From CAVYUC01 sp963771595 (GTDB lineage Bacteria > Bacteroidota > Bacteroidia > Bacteroidales > Prolixibacteraceae): a stretch of DNA of 64,000 nucleotides. How positions within the stretch are numbered: the first letter of the stretch is position 1; every line of letters starts with the position of its first letter. The stretch covers positions 186,001-250,000 of the forward strand of contig CAVYUC010000008.1 in assembly GCA_963771595.1 (NCBI GenBank). The letters run 5' to 3'. This document shows, piece after piece, positions 9,698 to 17,983 of the stretch. A program made the translations under genes and the position numbers. The notes under the pieces were generated by a model that worked only from the letters and a program-made list of their open reading frames with translations, was not told where the DNA came from and did no database searches.

Positions 9698-11875
9698 TTA
9701 TTCGAAATCGTTGTTCTTTTGTTTTTTTACCAACCGGAAATCCAGGTGCTTTTTCTCCAGATTGGTTCGCCAGATTTTAACGGTAACATCATCGCCAAGC
9801 TGATAGGTTTGTTTGGTATGCCGGCCAACGAGCTGGTAATTTTTTTCATCGAAAGTGTAAAAATCATCATCCAGTTCTCCAATGGGTACCATGCCTTCGA
9901 TTTTGCTTTCCAGTTCCACGTAAATTCCCCAATCAGTGACTCCTGAAATCACACCCGGATAAACTTCACCTACATGATCCTGCATAAATTCCACCTGCTT
10001 GTATTTTACCGAAGCACGTTCGGCATTGGCGGCTTTGGTTTCCATGATGGATGAATGGCGGCAAAGTTCCTCATATTTATCTTCATTAACTGAACGTCCG
10101 CCAGCCAGGTATTTTTCGAGCAGGCGGTGTACCATCATATCCGGATACCTGCGGATGGGTGATGTGAAATGAGTGTAATATTCAAAAGAAAGACCGTAGT
10201 GGCCGATGTTTCGGGTCGAATATTCCGCTTTTGCCATAGTACGGATGGCCAAAGTTTCCACTACATTCTGTTCTTTCTTCCCTTTTACATTTTGCAACAG
10301 GTTATTCATGGAACTTGAAATTGCATTTGCGGATGTCAGCTGTATTCCGTAACCAAAACGATGAATAAAGGAATTAAAGGTTTCCAGCTTATCGGGATCA
10401 GGTTTATCATGAATCCGGTAAACAAATGTTTTGGATGTTTTTTGCGATTTTGCTTTACCCACAAATTCGGCTACCCTTTTATTGGCCAGCAACATAAATT
10501 CTTCAATAAGTTTATTGGAATCCTTTGACTCCTTAAAAAATACAGAAAGCGGTTTTCCATTTTCATCAATCTCAAATTTTAATTCCACTCTTTCGAAAGC
10601 AATGGAACCTTTTTTAAACCGTTTATCCCTGAGTTTCACGGCCAGTTCATTCAATTTCAGCATCTCACCGGAAAAATCTCCATTTCCGGTTTCAATGATT
10701 TTCTGGGCTTCATCGTAAGTAAACCGGCGGTTGGAATGAATAACAGTTTTACCAAACCACTGATTTACGATTCCCGCCATTTCATTCATTTCAAAAACAG
10801 CAGAGAAACAGAGTTTGTCTTCATTCGGGCGCAAAGAGCAAACCCCATTGGAGAGCCGCTCGGGCAGCATTGGCACTACCCTGTCCACAAGATAAACCGA
10901 GGTTGCACGGGATTCCGCTTCTTCCTCTATCAAAGAATTTAATGTTACATAATGCGTTACATCGGCAATGTGAACCCCCACCTCCCAATTGCCGTTTTCC
11001 AGTTTTTGCAGCGACAAGGCATCATCAAAATCTTTGGCATCTGCCGGATCGATTGTAAACGTTGTAACAGGACGAAAATCGCGGCGGATTTTATATTCTT
11101 CTTCCGGAATTTCCACCGGAATTTTTTCAGCCACTTTATCCACCCTTTCCGGAAATTTATGAGGCAGCTCATATTCTGCCAGAATAGCATGCATTTCAGC
11201 ATCATTGTTGCCTGTGTCGCCCAAAACTTCAATTATCTGGCCAAACGGGCTTCGGGCTTTTGAAGGCCATTCCACAATTTCGGCAATTGCTTTCTGTCCG
11301 TCTTTTGCACCATTCAATTTTTCAATGGGGATAAAAATATCGAACCCGACTTTACCTGACGGAATTAAAAAAGCGAAATTGCGTGATAATTGCACCGTAC
11401 CTACAAATATTGATTTTGCACGTTCAATAATTTCGGTTACTTCTCCTTCCAAATCGTGCTTTTTGCGCCGGGCGTACAAATGGACGTGCACTTTGTCGCC
11501 CTCCATGGCATGATTCAGATTGCGTGATGAAATCAATACGGGCCGATCAACTTCATCGCTGACGACATACGCAAAACCTTGTTGCTGGAGCTCAACCGTT
11601 CCGGTAATTGTGCCGGTTTTGGCTTTCATTTTATAACTACCCCGCGCAACCTGATCCAGAAAATCATCCTCTTTCAGTTCCTGCAGCACAATATTTACCA
11701 GCCTCCGTTCTTCATCATCTTTTATTCCCAGCCAGGATGAAACCTGTTTATAGTTAATAACTTTGGATTTGTTTTCGTATAAAACTGATATTACAGCGTT
11801 TTTAAGTTTCTTTTTGTTGAAGGTGCCTGTTTTTTTGAATTTGGTAAATTTTTTCTTATTCTTCTTTTTAGCCAT
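9698..11875 (-). CDS. rnr: Ribonuclease R, 3'-5' exoribonuclease
   Basis: Processive hydrolytic 3'-5' exoribonuclease of the RNase II/R family that degrades structured RNA in mRNA and rRNA turnover. At 725 residues it has the full family layout: a basic Lys-rich start, a winged-helix region to about residue 75, two cold-shock domains to about 230, and the RNB catalytic domain with TIDPADAKDFDDAL at about 270-285, whose Asp residues bind the metals. HFTSPIRRYPDMMVHRLL lies near 560-580. A C-terminal S1 domain (GVISGVTDWGIYVELESKIEGMV) starts at about 640. The gene lies 40 nt after an uncharacterised GlpD-like gene and is probably co-transcribed with it. Confidence 0.96.
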   Translation of the reverse strand: MAKKKNKKKFTKFKKTGTFNKKKLKNAVISVLYENKSKVINYKQVSSWLGIKDDEERRLVNIVLQELKEDDFLDQVARGSYKMKAKTGTITGTVELQQQGFAYVVSDEVDRPVLISSRNLNHAMEGDKVHVHLYARRKKHDLEGEVTEIIERAKSIFVGTVQLSRNFAFLIPSGKVGFDIFIPIEKLNGAKDGQKAIAEIVEWPSKARSPFGQIIEVLGDTGNNDAEMHAILAEYELPHKFPERVDKVAEKIPVEIPEEEYKIRRDFRPVTTFTIDPADAKDFDDALSLQKLENGNWEVGVHIADVTHYVTLNSLIEEEAESRATSVYLVDRVVPMLPERLSNGVCSLRPNEDKLCFSAVFEMNEMAGIVNQWFGKTVIHSNRRFTYDEAQKIIETGNGDFSGEMLKLNELAVKLRDKRFKKGSIAFERVELKFEIDENGKPLSVFFKESKDSNKLIEEFMLLANKRVAEFVGKAKSQKTSKTFVYRIHDKPDPDKLETFNSFIHRFGYGIQLTSANAISSSMNNLLQNVKGKKEQNVVETLAIRTMAKAEYSTRNIGHYGLSFEYYTHFTSPIRRYPDMMVHRLLEKYLAGGRSVNEDKYEELCRHSSIMETKAANAERASVKYKQVEFMQDHVGEVYPGVISGVTDWGIYVELESKIEGMVPIGELDDDFYTFDEKNYQLVGRHTKQTYQLGDDVTVKIWRTNLEKKHLDFRLVKKQKNNDFE

Positions 11876-11915
11876 TTTTATTGATTTTAAACTTCTTGCA
11901 ATTTAGTTCAAATTA

Positions 11916-13067
11916 TCAGATAACACCTGATATTCGCGGGTTTTTCATTTTATTGCAGCCATTCATATTTTTTTTTTGCTGATAATACCGTTCAGCTTGT
12001 TTCCAGATCAATTCCGGATTACGGGTTTCCTCCAAATACTGATAAGCAATTTCTGTCATTTCAGAAATCCCGGTTCCGTAACGATAAAACAGGGGCTTAA
12101 ACTGGTTGTAGGAAATTCCGGTTTGCTTTGCCAAATCGAACTGCTCCATACCAATTTCGTATTGGGATTCCATCCCGGAACCTGCAAAAGTAGAAGGAAA
12201 CATTCCGCCGGTAATCGATAAAATTTTATCTAAAGTTTTTTCAGAAGGGGTTTGAAGTTGTTTGGATTGCATCCATTCTCCGGGTTCCACAAAGAAAAGC
12301 TGCTTACCGATTTCCAGTATTTCATTTGCTGAAAGATAACTTTTTGCCGGTTCAATCTGACGGGCAACCACACTTCCACCTTCTTCTGAAAACAGTAAAT
12401 ACGAATTTATATGTTTTGTCACCAGGGCAAAATTGGGATAAGTTGTAACCGGAAGCTGCACTGCTGATCTCAATGTTGTTTTTCCTGCTACTATTTCTTT
12501 TGCTTCAATTTTCCGATGTAGAAATACAAGTTTTTTGTTTTCAACATGAAACGATTCATGAACTAAAACCTCTCCCCCGGCCGACTTAAATAATTTTAGC
12601 AACTCGATAAAAAAACGGGATATATTTAATTTGTATTCCTGAAAAACAATTCCCTCGAAATCCGGTAGTTTTAAAAACGAAAACATTTGAGGATTTGTTT
12701 TTTTCAGCACTGCCGATTTTTTATGGTAGGTATTTTTATATAAACGATCGGCCAAACCAGCAGTTAACTGCCACTTTTTCTCAGGCCCCAGATAAATTAC
12801 CTTTTGTGACTGAAACAGATGCGGAACCGCATTGATTGCCTTCTCCCAAACCTTTGCAACCGCTGTTTGTTTAGGTATTTCAGTAAAATAAAACGGAAAT
12901 GTACGGGTGATTAAAAACCGGTCGTTTCGTTCCAAATCATTTTCAAAAACTACCAGAACTTTTGATTTGCTTTTTTGAAGTGAGAGGGCTTTTATTAATT
13001 GTTCGAAATCAGGATTAATAAAAATCAAATCGAATAGATCGGCCTCGTTTGCATCAATATTTTTCAA
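11916..13067 (-). CDS. Divergent GlpD-like protein lacking the FAD-binding glycine motif
   Basis: 383 residues; not a member of a family I can name with confidence. The N-terminus (FDLIFINPDFEQLIKALSLQ then KVLVVFENDLER) lines up by eye with the FAD-binding start of glycerol-3-phosphate dehydrogenase (hydrophobic strand, glycine turn, helix, second strand ending in an acid), but the GxGxxG turn is replaced by INPDFE. Further matches are ITGG at about residue 292 and FKPLFYRYGTGISEMTEIA, reminiscent of the GlpD ITGGKW and the C-terminal domain (RYG). It may therefore be a non-catalytic or cofactor-free relative. The frame opens at a TTG; the nearby ATG at 13078 is out of frame. It precedes rnr by 40 nt. 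The fold assignment is inference. Confidence 0.45.
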   Translation of the reverse strand: MKNIDANEADLFDLIFINPDFEQLIKALSLQKSKSKVLVVFENDLERNDRFLITRTFPFYFTEIPKQTAVAKVWEKAINAVPHLFQSQKVIYLGPEKKWQLTAGLADRLYKNTYHKKSAVLKKTNPQMFSFLKLPDFEGIVFQEYKLNISRFFIELLKLFKSAGGEVLVHESFHVENKKLVFLHRKIEAKEIVAGKTTLRSAVQLPVTTYPNFALVTKHINSYLLFSEEGGSVVARQIEPAKSYLSANEILEIGKQLFFVEPGEWMQSKQLQTPSEKTLDKILSITGGMFPSTFAGSGMESQYEIGMEQFDLAKQTGISYNQFKPLFYRYGTGISEMTEIAYQYLEETRNPELIWKQAERYYQQKKNMNGCNKMKNPRISGVI

Positions 13068-13093
13068 ACTATATTCATTAATAAAAATTAACC

Positions 13094-13125
13094 CAAAATT
13101 AGCGGTTTCATTTCTAAATTAACAA
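13094..13125 (-). promoter_or_regulatory. Putative Bacteroidota promoter for the GlpD-like gene and rnr
   Basis: On the minus strand, TAATTTTG (13101-13094) matches the -7 consensus TAnnTTTG, with TTG at 13125-13123, 21 nt upstream, in the -33 position. It sits 27-58 nt ahead of the assumed start. Confidence 0.4.
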
Positions 13126-13182
13126 CCCATAACATTCAATGTTTGCAGGAATTTGTATGTTTGTACTTCGTTTTTAAAAAGG

Positions 13183-15126
13183 ATGAAATTTACTGATAAG
13201 TTACCATATTTAATAGTTGCCGGTTTTATCTGGATTGTTATTATTTCGTCGTGTGCCAACCAGGGAATGCCGACAGGCGGACCCCGCGACAGCATACCTC
13301 CGGTTTTGGTGGGGACATACCCGAAGTACCAGGCGGTAAACTTTAATGGCGATGAAGTCAGGCTGACTTTTAATGAATACATACTTCCCGACCAGGTGCG
13401 GGAAAAACTGGTAGTTTCACCGCCGTTGGAAAAAAGGCCGACTATTCAGACCAAATCAAAAACATTGATTGTAAAATTCAATGAAGATTTAAGAGACAGT
13501 GCAACATACTCGCTCGATTTTAAGAATTCGGTAGTTGACAATAACGAGCGAAACGAATATGAAAACCTGCGGTTTTCGTTCAGCACCGGCGATGTTTATG
13601 ATTCGCTGCGGGTTGCCGGCCGGGTGATTGATGCATTCAATCTTGAACCTAAAGAAAATGTGCTTGTAATGTTGTACAACAACCTGCACGATTCGGCAGT
13701 TTACACCACCATTCCCGATTACATTGCAAAAACTGATGAAGACGGATTTTTTTTAATGGACAATATTGCACCGGGAACCTATCATCTATTTTCGATAACG
13801 GACAATAACAACAATTTAAAATATAATGAAGGCGCCGAAGAAATTGCATTTGCCGATACGGTTGTAGTTCCCTGGGCTGAATTTAAAGAAGAACGTGATA
13901 CGCTGGTTCGAGGTGCAGATTCGCTGCTGATTGTTGGGCACACACAATTTCACCCCGATCCTTTTTACCTGCGGCAGTTTACCGAAGATATTTTTGACCA
14001 GTATCTTGAAAAATATGAACGGCAAAATAAATATCAGGCAACTTTTGTATTTAATGAATCAGTTAGCGACACCTTCAGTATAAAAATATTAAACCAGGAA
14101 ACTGAAGAAGACCGGTATTTATTGGAATATAACGAAAATGTAGATTCGCTGACAATGTGGTTTGCCGATACCATAACGGCAAATATCGATACAATTATTG
14201 CTGAATTGGCTTATTATCAGCTGGATTCAATGAATCAGGTTTACGTTCGGAAAGATACTTTGGAACTTCCGTTTAAGGAAAAAGTGAGTGATAACAAACG
14301 CAAAAAGAAACCTAAGGAAAAAGAGGAAGGCGAAGTGGAGCCGGTTGAACAGTTTATCTGGCAAACCAACCTGGGTTCAGCGCCATTCGATTTAAATAAG
14401 GACATTGTCATTACGTCGCCCGAACCTTTAAAAACGCTGGACACAACACAAATTCATCTTTTTTACACAGAAGACACGCTCCGGAAACATCTGAATTTTA
14501 GTTTTGTAAGAGATACTTCGGCATGGCGAACCTACCGGTTAAAATACAAATGGGAACCCGAAACTGATTATTCCCTGCAGATTGATTCGGCAGCCAGTGA
14601 AAATATTTACGGAATTACCAGCAAGGAACTTCTTAAAAAATTTAAAACTCACGAAGAAGATTATTACGGTTCAATTATTTTGAATTTAACCAAAGTGAAT
14701 GTTCCGGTTATTATTCAGTTGCTAAAAAATAACGATAAGGAAGAGGTTATAAGTGAAAAGGTTGCTGAAGAAGATCAGCAGGTGGTGTTTAATTTTCTTC
14801 CGCCTGAAAAATACAAGATTAAAGCTATTTACGACCGGAACGGCAATGGGAAATGGGATACCGGAAGTTATCAGGACGAGTATCTTCCGGAAAGAGTTGC
14901 CTACATAAATGAAGTAATAAAAGTACGATCGAACTGGGAAAACAGTTATAATTGGGAATTAACACCCGATCCACATTTTACCAAAAAAATACGCGATAAG
15001 GAACTGGAAGAACAAATGCGAAAAGAAGCCGAGGAAAAAGCGCGCAAGGAACGCGAAAATCCGGGACGACCTGCCAACAGCGGATTTCAAAGTCCGGGTT
15101 CGCCGGGAGATATTTTGAGGCGATAG
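13183..15126 (+). CDS. Ig-like (Big_5/SbsA-type) domain lipoprotein
   Basis: Probable outer-membrane lipoprotein of 647 residues. I start at the ATG at 13183, preceded by AAAAAGG; this gives an N-terminal hydrophobic segment with lipobox ISSC (Cys about residue 24) followed by ANQGMPTGGPRDSIPP. Residues about 37-130 form the Big_5 module (PPVLVGTYPKYQAVNFNGDEVRLTFNEY). A carboxypeptidase-regulatory-like beta domain at about 140-220 contains TDEDGFFLMDNIAPGTYHL. A lysine/glutamate-rich linker (KRKKKPKEKEEGEVEP) lies near residue 385, and the C-terminus is charged, ending in a Gly/Pro-rich tail. The family is common in Bacteroidota genomes, but I know of no assigned function. It is transcribed divergently from the GlpD-like/rnr genes. 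Confidence 0.8.
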   Translation: MKFTDKLPYLIVAGFIWIVIISSCANQGMPTGGPRDSIPPVLVGTYPKYQAVNFNGDEVRLTFNEYILPDQVREKLVVSPPLEKRPTIQTKSKTLIVKFNEDLRDSATYSLDFKNSVVDNNERNEYENLRFSFSTGDVYDSLRVAGRVIDAFNLEPKENVLVMLYNNLHDSAVYTTIPDYIAKTDEDGFFLMDNIAPGTYHLFSITDNNNNLKYNEGAEEIAFADTVVVPWAEFKEERDTLVRGADSLLIVGHTQFHPDPFYLRQFTEDIFDQYLEKYERQNKYQATFVFNESVSDTFSIKILNQETEEDRYLLEYNENVDSLTMWFADTITANIDTIIAELAYYQLDSMNQVYVRKDTLELPFKEKVSDNKRKKKPKEKEEGEVEPVEQFIWQTNLGSAPFDLNKDIVITSPEPLKTLDTTQIHLFYTEDTLRKHLNFSFVRDTSAWRTYRLKYKWEPETDYSLQIDSAASENIYGITSKELLKKFKTHEEDYYGSIILNLTKVNVPVIIQLLKNNDKEEVISEKVAEEDQQVVFNFLPPEKYKIKAIYDRNGNGKWDTGSYQDEYLPERVAYINEVIKVRSNWENSYNWELTPDPHFTKKIRDKELEEQMRKEAEEKARKERENPGRPANSGFQSPGSPGDILRR

Positions 15127-15292
15127 CGAAAAAATTTCAGCCATTGATATATTTACTAACAGAAAAACATTTTTTTTGCGAAAAGCGAACGAATTTCTGG
15201 AAATAGAAATATTTTAGATCGGTTAAACTAAAATTAACATTCATTACGTTTATAACTAATCGCTTAGTTGGCAATAATAAATTAAACCGGAA

Positions 15293-15324
15293 TTTGATTC
15301 CATTGAAAAATTATAATACTTTTG
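15293..15324 (+). promoter_or_regulatory. Bacteroidota-type promoter for the response-regulator gene
   Basis: TTTG at 15293-15296, 20 nt, then TACTTTTG at 15317-15324, matching the -33/-7 consensus. It is 29 nt ahead of the ATG at 15353. Confidence 0.6.
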
Positions 15325-15352
15325 AAAATCAGCTTATTCTAAACTCTGGGCT

Positions 15353-15850
15353 ATGTTAAATACTAAAAATCCGCTAATTTTTATCGTTCTGGACAATGTG
15401 GTTTACAAAGATTTAATTGTAGGTTATCTGAAATCGCGGAAATTGCAAAACATCAAAACGTTTAAAAATGGTGAAGAATGTTTGAAAGAAATTCAATCGA
15501 ATCCTGATTTAATAGTGCTGGATTATTCTTTCGACGGAATGAACGGCATTGAACTCATGCGAAAAGTGAAAGAACAATATCCTGAAACTGATTTCATATT
15601 TTTAAGCGCGCAAAATGATGTGGAAGTTGCCGTTAAAATAATGAAACTTGGAGCGGCAGATTATATTGTTAAAAATGAAAAGGCACCGGTCAGTCTCACA
15701 AAATCAATAGAACGGTTAATGGAAACCGTTAAACAGGAAAAGGTTAAAAAGGGATTTAAAATAGGAGTTGTAGGGTTCTTTATGGTACTTTTCCTGATTA
15801 TAATGATCATTATTTTACTTACTATTTTTCTGGAAGATTTTACCTTGTAA
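15353..15850 (+). CDS. Membrane-anchored stand-alone response regulator receiver protein
   Basis: 165 residues: a CheY-like receiver domain (1-125) followed directly by one C-terminal transmembrane helix (about 137-160, GFFMVLFLIIMIIILLTIFL). Phosphoacceptor Asp57 is in LIVLDYSFDGMNG, Ser85 in FIFLSAQ, and the conserved Lys107 in ADYIVKN. The upstream acidic pair is weaker than usual (IVLDNV). There is no DNA-binding or enzymatic output domain. Tail-anchoring a receiver is unusual; it may recruit a membrane kinase or act as a phosphate sink. No histidine kinase is in the window. It is a single-gene unit with its own promoter upstream and a strong terminator downstream. Confidence 0.85.
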   Translation: MLNTKNPLIFIVLDNVVYKDLIVGYLKSRKLQNIKTFKNGEECLKEIQSNPDLIVLDYSFDGMNGIELMRKVKEQYPETDFIFLSAQNDVEVAVKIMKLGAADYIVKNEKAPVSLTKSIERLMETVKQEKVKKGFKIGVVGFFMVLFLIIMIIILLTIFLEDFTL

Positions 15851-15875
15851 AGAATATCCCGTAACATATGATTTC

Positions 15876-15917
15876 GAAAAGCAGCAACCGGCATTTAAAT
15901 GCCGATTGCTGCTTTTC
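15876..15917 (+). terminator. Long hairpin terminator after the receiver gene
   Basis: Nearly perfect inverted repeat: GAAAAGCAGCAA pairs with TTGCTGCTTTTC, flanking a perfect inner palindrome at 15889-15904. It begins 26 nt after the stop. The A-run on one arm and T-run on the other would serve both strands. Confidence 0.8.
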
Positions 15918-16022
15918 ATTACAGCCTCGTAAAATTTAAATGCCGCCGGTTTTCTTTACACATTTCCCTTTCTGCTTTTATCCTGAAATTAGTACCTTCG
16001 GCCAACTTTTAATAAACAGGTT

Positions 16023-17465
16023 ATGGGATTTGTTTCGGTACTTAAAAAATACAACAAAACATTCTGGGCATCGAATACCATTGAACTTTTTGAACGCTGG
16101 GCGTGGTATGGGTTTTATATGGCATTTGCGCTTTATCTGGTAAATTCGAAAGACACCGGCGCCCTCGGACTTACCCAGGCACAAAAAGGAATAATCATGG
16201 GCACCGGCTCCATGTTGCTGTATTTTTTGCCCGTAATTACCGGTTCAATCGCCGACAAAGTGGGATACAAAAAGATCCTGTTCCTGTCGTTTACCCTTTA
16301 TATTTCAGGTTTTTACATGATAAAAACCTTTGACACATTCGGAATGATGTTTTTTGCTTTTATCTGGACCTGTGTAGGCGGGGCTTTTTTCAAACCAATA
16401 ATTTCGGCAATGGTTGCCCGGACAACCAATGAGGAAACATCTTCCATTGGATTTGGCATTTTTTACATGATGATTAACATTGGCGGTTTTATCGGTCCGT
16501 TTATCGCTGGTGTACTGATGCAAAAAACATGGGACTTTGTTTTTTACATGTCGATGATGGCTATTGGTGTAAACTACCTGATTACCTTCTTTTTCTTTCG
16601 TGAACCGGTTATTAAGGAAGAAAAAATATCTCTCGGCAGCAATATCGTTCAGGCTTTTATAAATATTGGTGTAACCTTAAAAAACTGGAAATATGTGCTG
16701 TTCCTGATTATCATGATTCTTTTCTGGACGGCATTTAATCAATTGTACTATTCATTTCCGGTTTTTGTTGACCAGTGGGTTAATACTTCTGCATTATACG
16801 ACGGAATTCATGCGGTTTGGCCCTGGCTGGCAGAATCAATTGGAACTGAGCAGGGAACCATTACTGCAGTTACTCTGGGAAGCATGGATGCTTTTTTTAT
16901 TATTGTTTTCCAATTGATGGTTTCCGCTTTTGTCATGCGCTTCAGACCATTAACTGCTATGATGGGCGGAATACTCGTTTTGGCCGGCGGCCTTGGTTTA
17001 ATGTTTTCAAACCAAAGCAGTTGGCTGATTTTACTGGGAATCCTGGTTTTCGCGCTGGGAGAAATGGCAAGTTCACCAAAATTCACCGAATATGTGGGAA
17101 GAATAGCACCTGCCGATAAAAAAGCTCTGTATATGGGCACTTCGTTTTTACCCATTGCTGCAGGTCATCAACTTGCCGGCTGGCTTTCGGGAGGGGTATA
17201 TGAAAAAATTGCCGATAGAATTTATCTTTTGAAGCTGGAAGTTGCGCAGCGGGGAATTAATTTACCGGAAATATCGGAGGAAGTATCCAAAAATGATTAT
17301 GTAAGAATGGCTGCCGAAAAAATGGGTATGAGTGTGGAACAACTTAACCGGTTTCTGTGGGAAAATTATCATCCTTCCAATATCTGGATAGTTTATTCAA
17401 GTGTAGGGGTTGCTGCCGTTGTTTTTCTTTGGCTGTACGACCGGTTTATTATTGGCCGGAATTAA
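16023..17465 (+). CDS. POT/PTR2-type major facilitator transporter (proton-coupled peptide symporter family)
   Basis: Inner-membrane transporter of 480 residues with about 12 hydrophobic segments. The first helix carries the POT signature ELFERWAWYGF (family form ExxERFxYYG), which binds protons. GSIADKVGYKK is the MFS loop 2-3 motif, and FGIFYMMINIGGFIGPFIAG matches the family's fifth-helix region. The substrate is probably di- or tripeptides, but POT relatives carry other solutes, so specificity is open. A TACCTTCG element about 25 nt upstream is an imperfect -7 promoter match. The stop codon overlaps the convergent 3-methyladenine glycosylase gene by 4 nt. Confidence 0.88.
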   Translation: MGFVSVLKKYNKTFWASNTIELFERWAWYGFYMAFALYLVNSKDTGALGLTQAQKGIIMGTGSMLLYFLPVITGSIADKVGYKKILFLSFTLYISGFYMIKTFDTFGMMFFAFIWTCVGGAFFKPIISAMVARTTNEETSSIGFGIFYMMINIGGFIGPFIAGVLMQKTWDFVFYMSMMAIGVNYLITFFFFREPVIKEEKISLGSNIVQAFINIGVTLKNWKYVLFLIIMILFWTAFNQLYYSFPVFVDQWVNTSALYDGIHAVWPWLAESIGTEQGTITAVTLGSMDAFFIIVFQLMVSAFVMRFRPLTAMMGGILVLAGGLGLMFSNQSSWLILLGILVFALGEMASSPKFTEYVGRIAPADKKALYMGTSFLPIAAGHQLAGWLSGGVYEKIADRIYLLKLEVAQRGINLPEISEEVSKNDYVRMAAEKMGMSVEQLNRFLWENYHPSNIWIVYSSVGVAAVVFLWLYDRFIIGRN

Positions 17466-17974
17466 GTTACAATAAATCTCCAGGGCTTGCTGATCCAAGG
17501 TTCACCTGCATAATCAATACCAATGCGGGGAGTTGAAGTATACTTTATTTGTCGTTCCGAATTTTCAATCCAGATTCTGTTGGATGTCAGCAAGTCTTCA
17601 CCATAAAAAGACTTATCCAGCTGCAGTGCTTTTCCTACTCTGCCCGGCCCGGATATTCCTTCAACTCCACGAATTAAAACTGCCGATGCTTCATCTTCTT
17701 TTCCGGTTACAATATTCAGCATCCAGTACATTCCATAAATGAGATAAACATATACTTTTCCGCCTTCGCCAAACATCACTCTTGTGCGTGCAGTTTTGCC
17801 CTTATTCGCATGACAAGCCCAATCATCACTTCCGCGATAAGCTTCCACTTCGGTAATCATGAATTTTTTTACCAAACCATCTTCAAATTTGCGCACCAGA
17901 ATTTTTCCCAGTAAATCGGGAGAAACCTGCAAAACTTCGCGCTGATAAAATGCTGAAGGTAATCTTGAAATCAT
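17462..17974 (-). CDS. DNA-3-methyladenine glycosylase, AAG/MPG family
   Basis: Base-excision repair glycosylase that removes alkylated purines, 170 residues (family members are usually about 180-210). Motifs: YQREVLQVSPDLLGKILVRK at the N-terminus, ITEVEAYRGSDDWACHANKGKTART containing the catalytic Glu of TEVEAY, VYVYLIYGMYWMLNIVTG, and AVLIRGVEGISGPGRVGKAL, which includes the family's GPG element. It is slightly short at the C-terminus but ends in a family-like WISKPWRF. It lies 9 nt downstream of the YfhO gene on the same strand and overlaps the end of the convergent transporter gene. Confidence 0.93.
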   Translation of the reverse strand: MISRLPSAFYQREVLQVSPDLLGKILVRKFEDGLVKKFMITEVEAYRGSDDWACHANKGKTARTRVMFGEGGKVYVYLIYGMYWMLNIVTGKEDEASAVLIRGVEGISGPGRVGKALQLDKSFYGEDLLTSNRIWIENSERQIKYTSTPRIGIDYAGEPWISKPWRFIVT

Positions 17975-17983
17975 TCGTCAGAG

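Noticed and set aside
9620..9946. Plus-strand 108-residue frame across the 3' end of rnr
   Set aside because: Overlaps the S1-domain coding sequence of rnr on the other strand; its composition is not protein-like (shadow).
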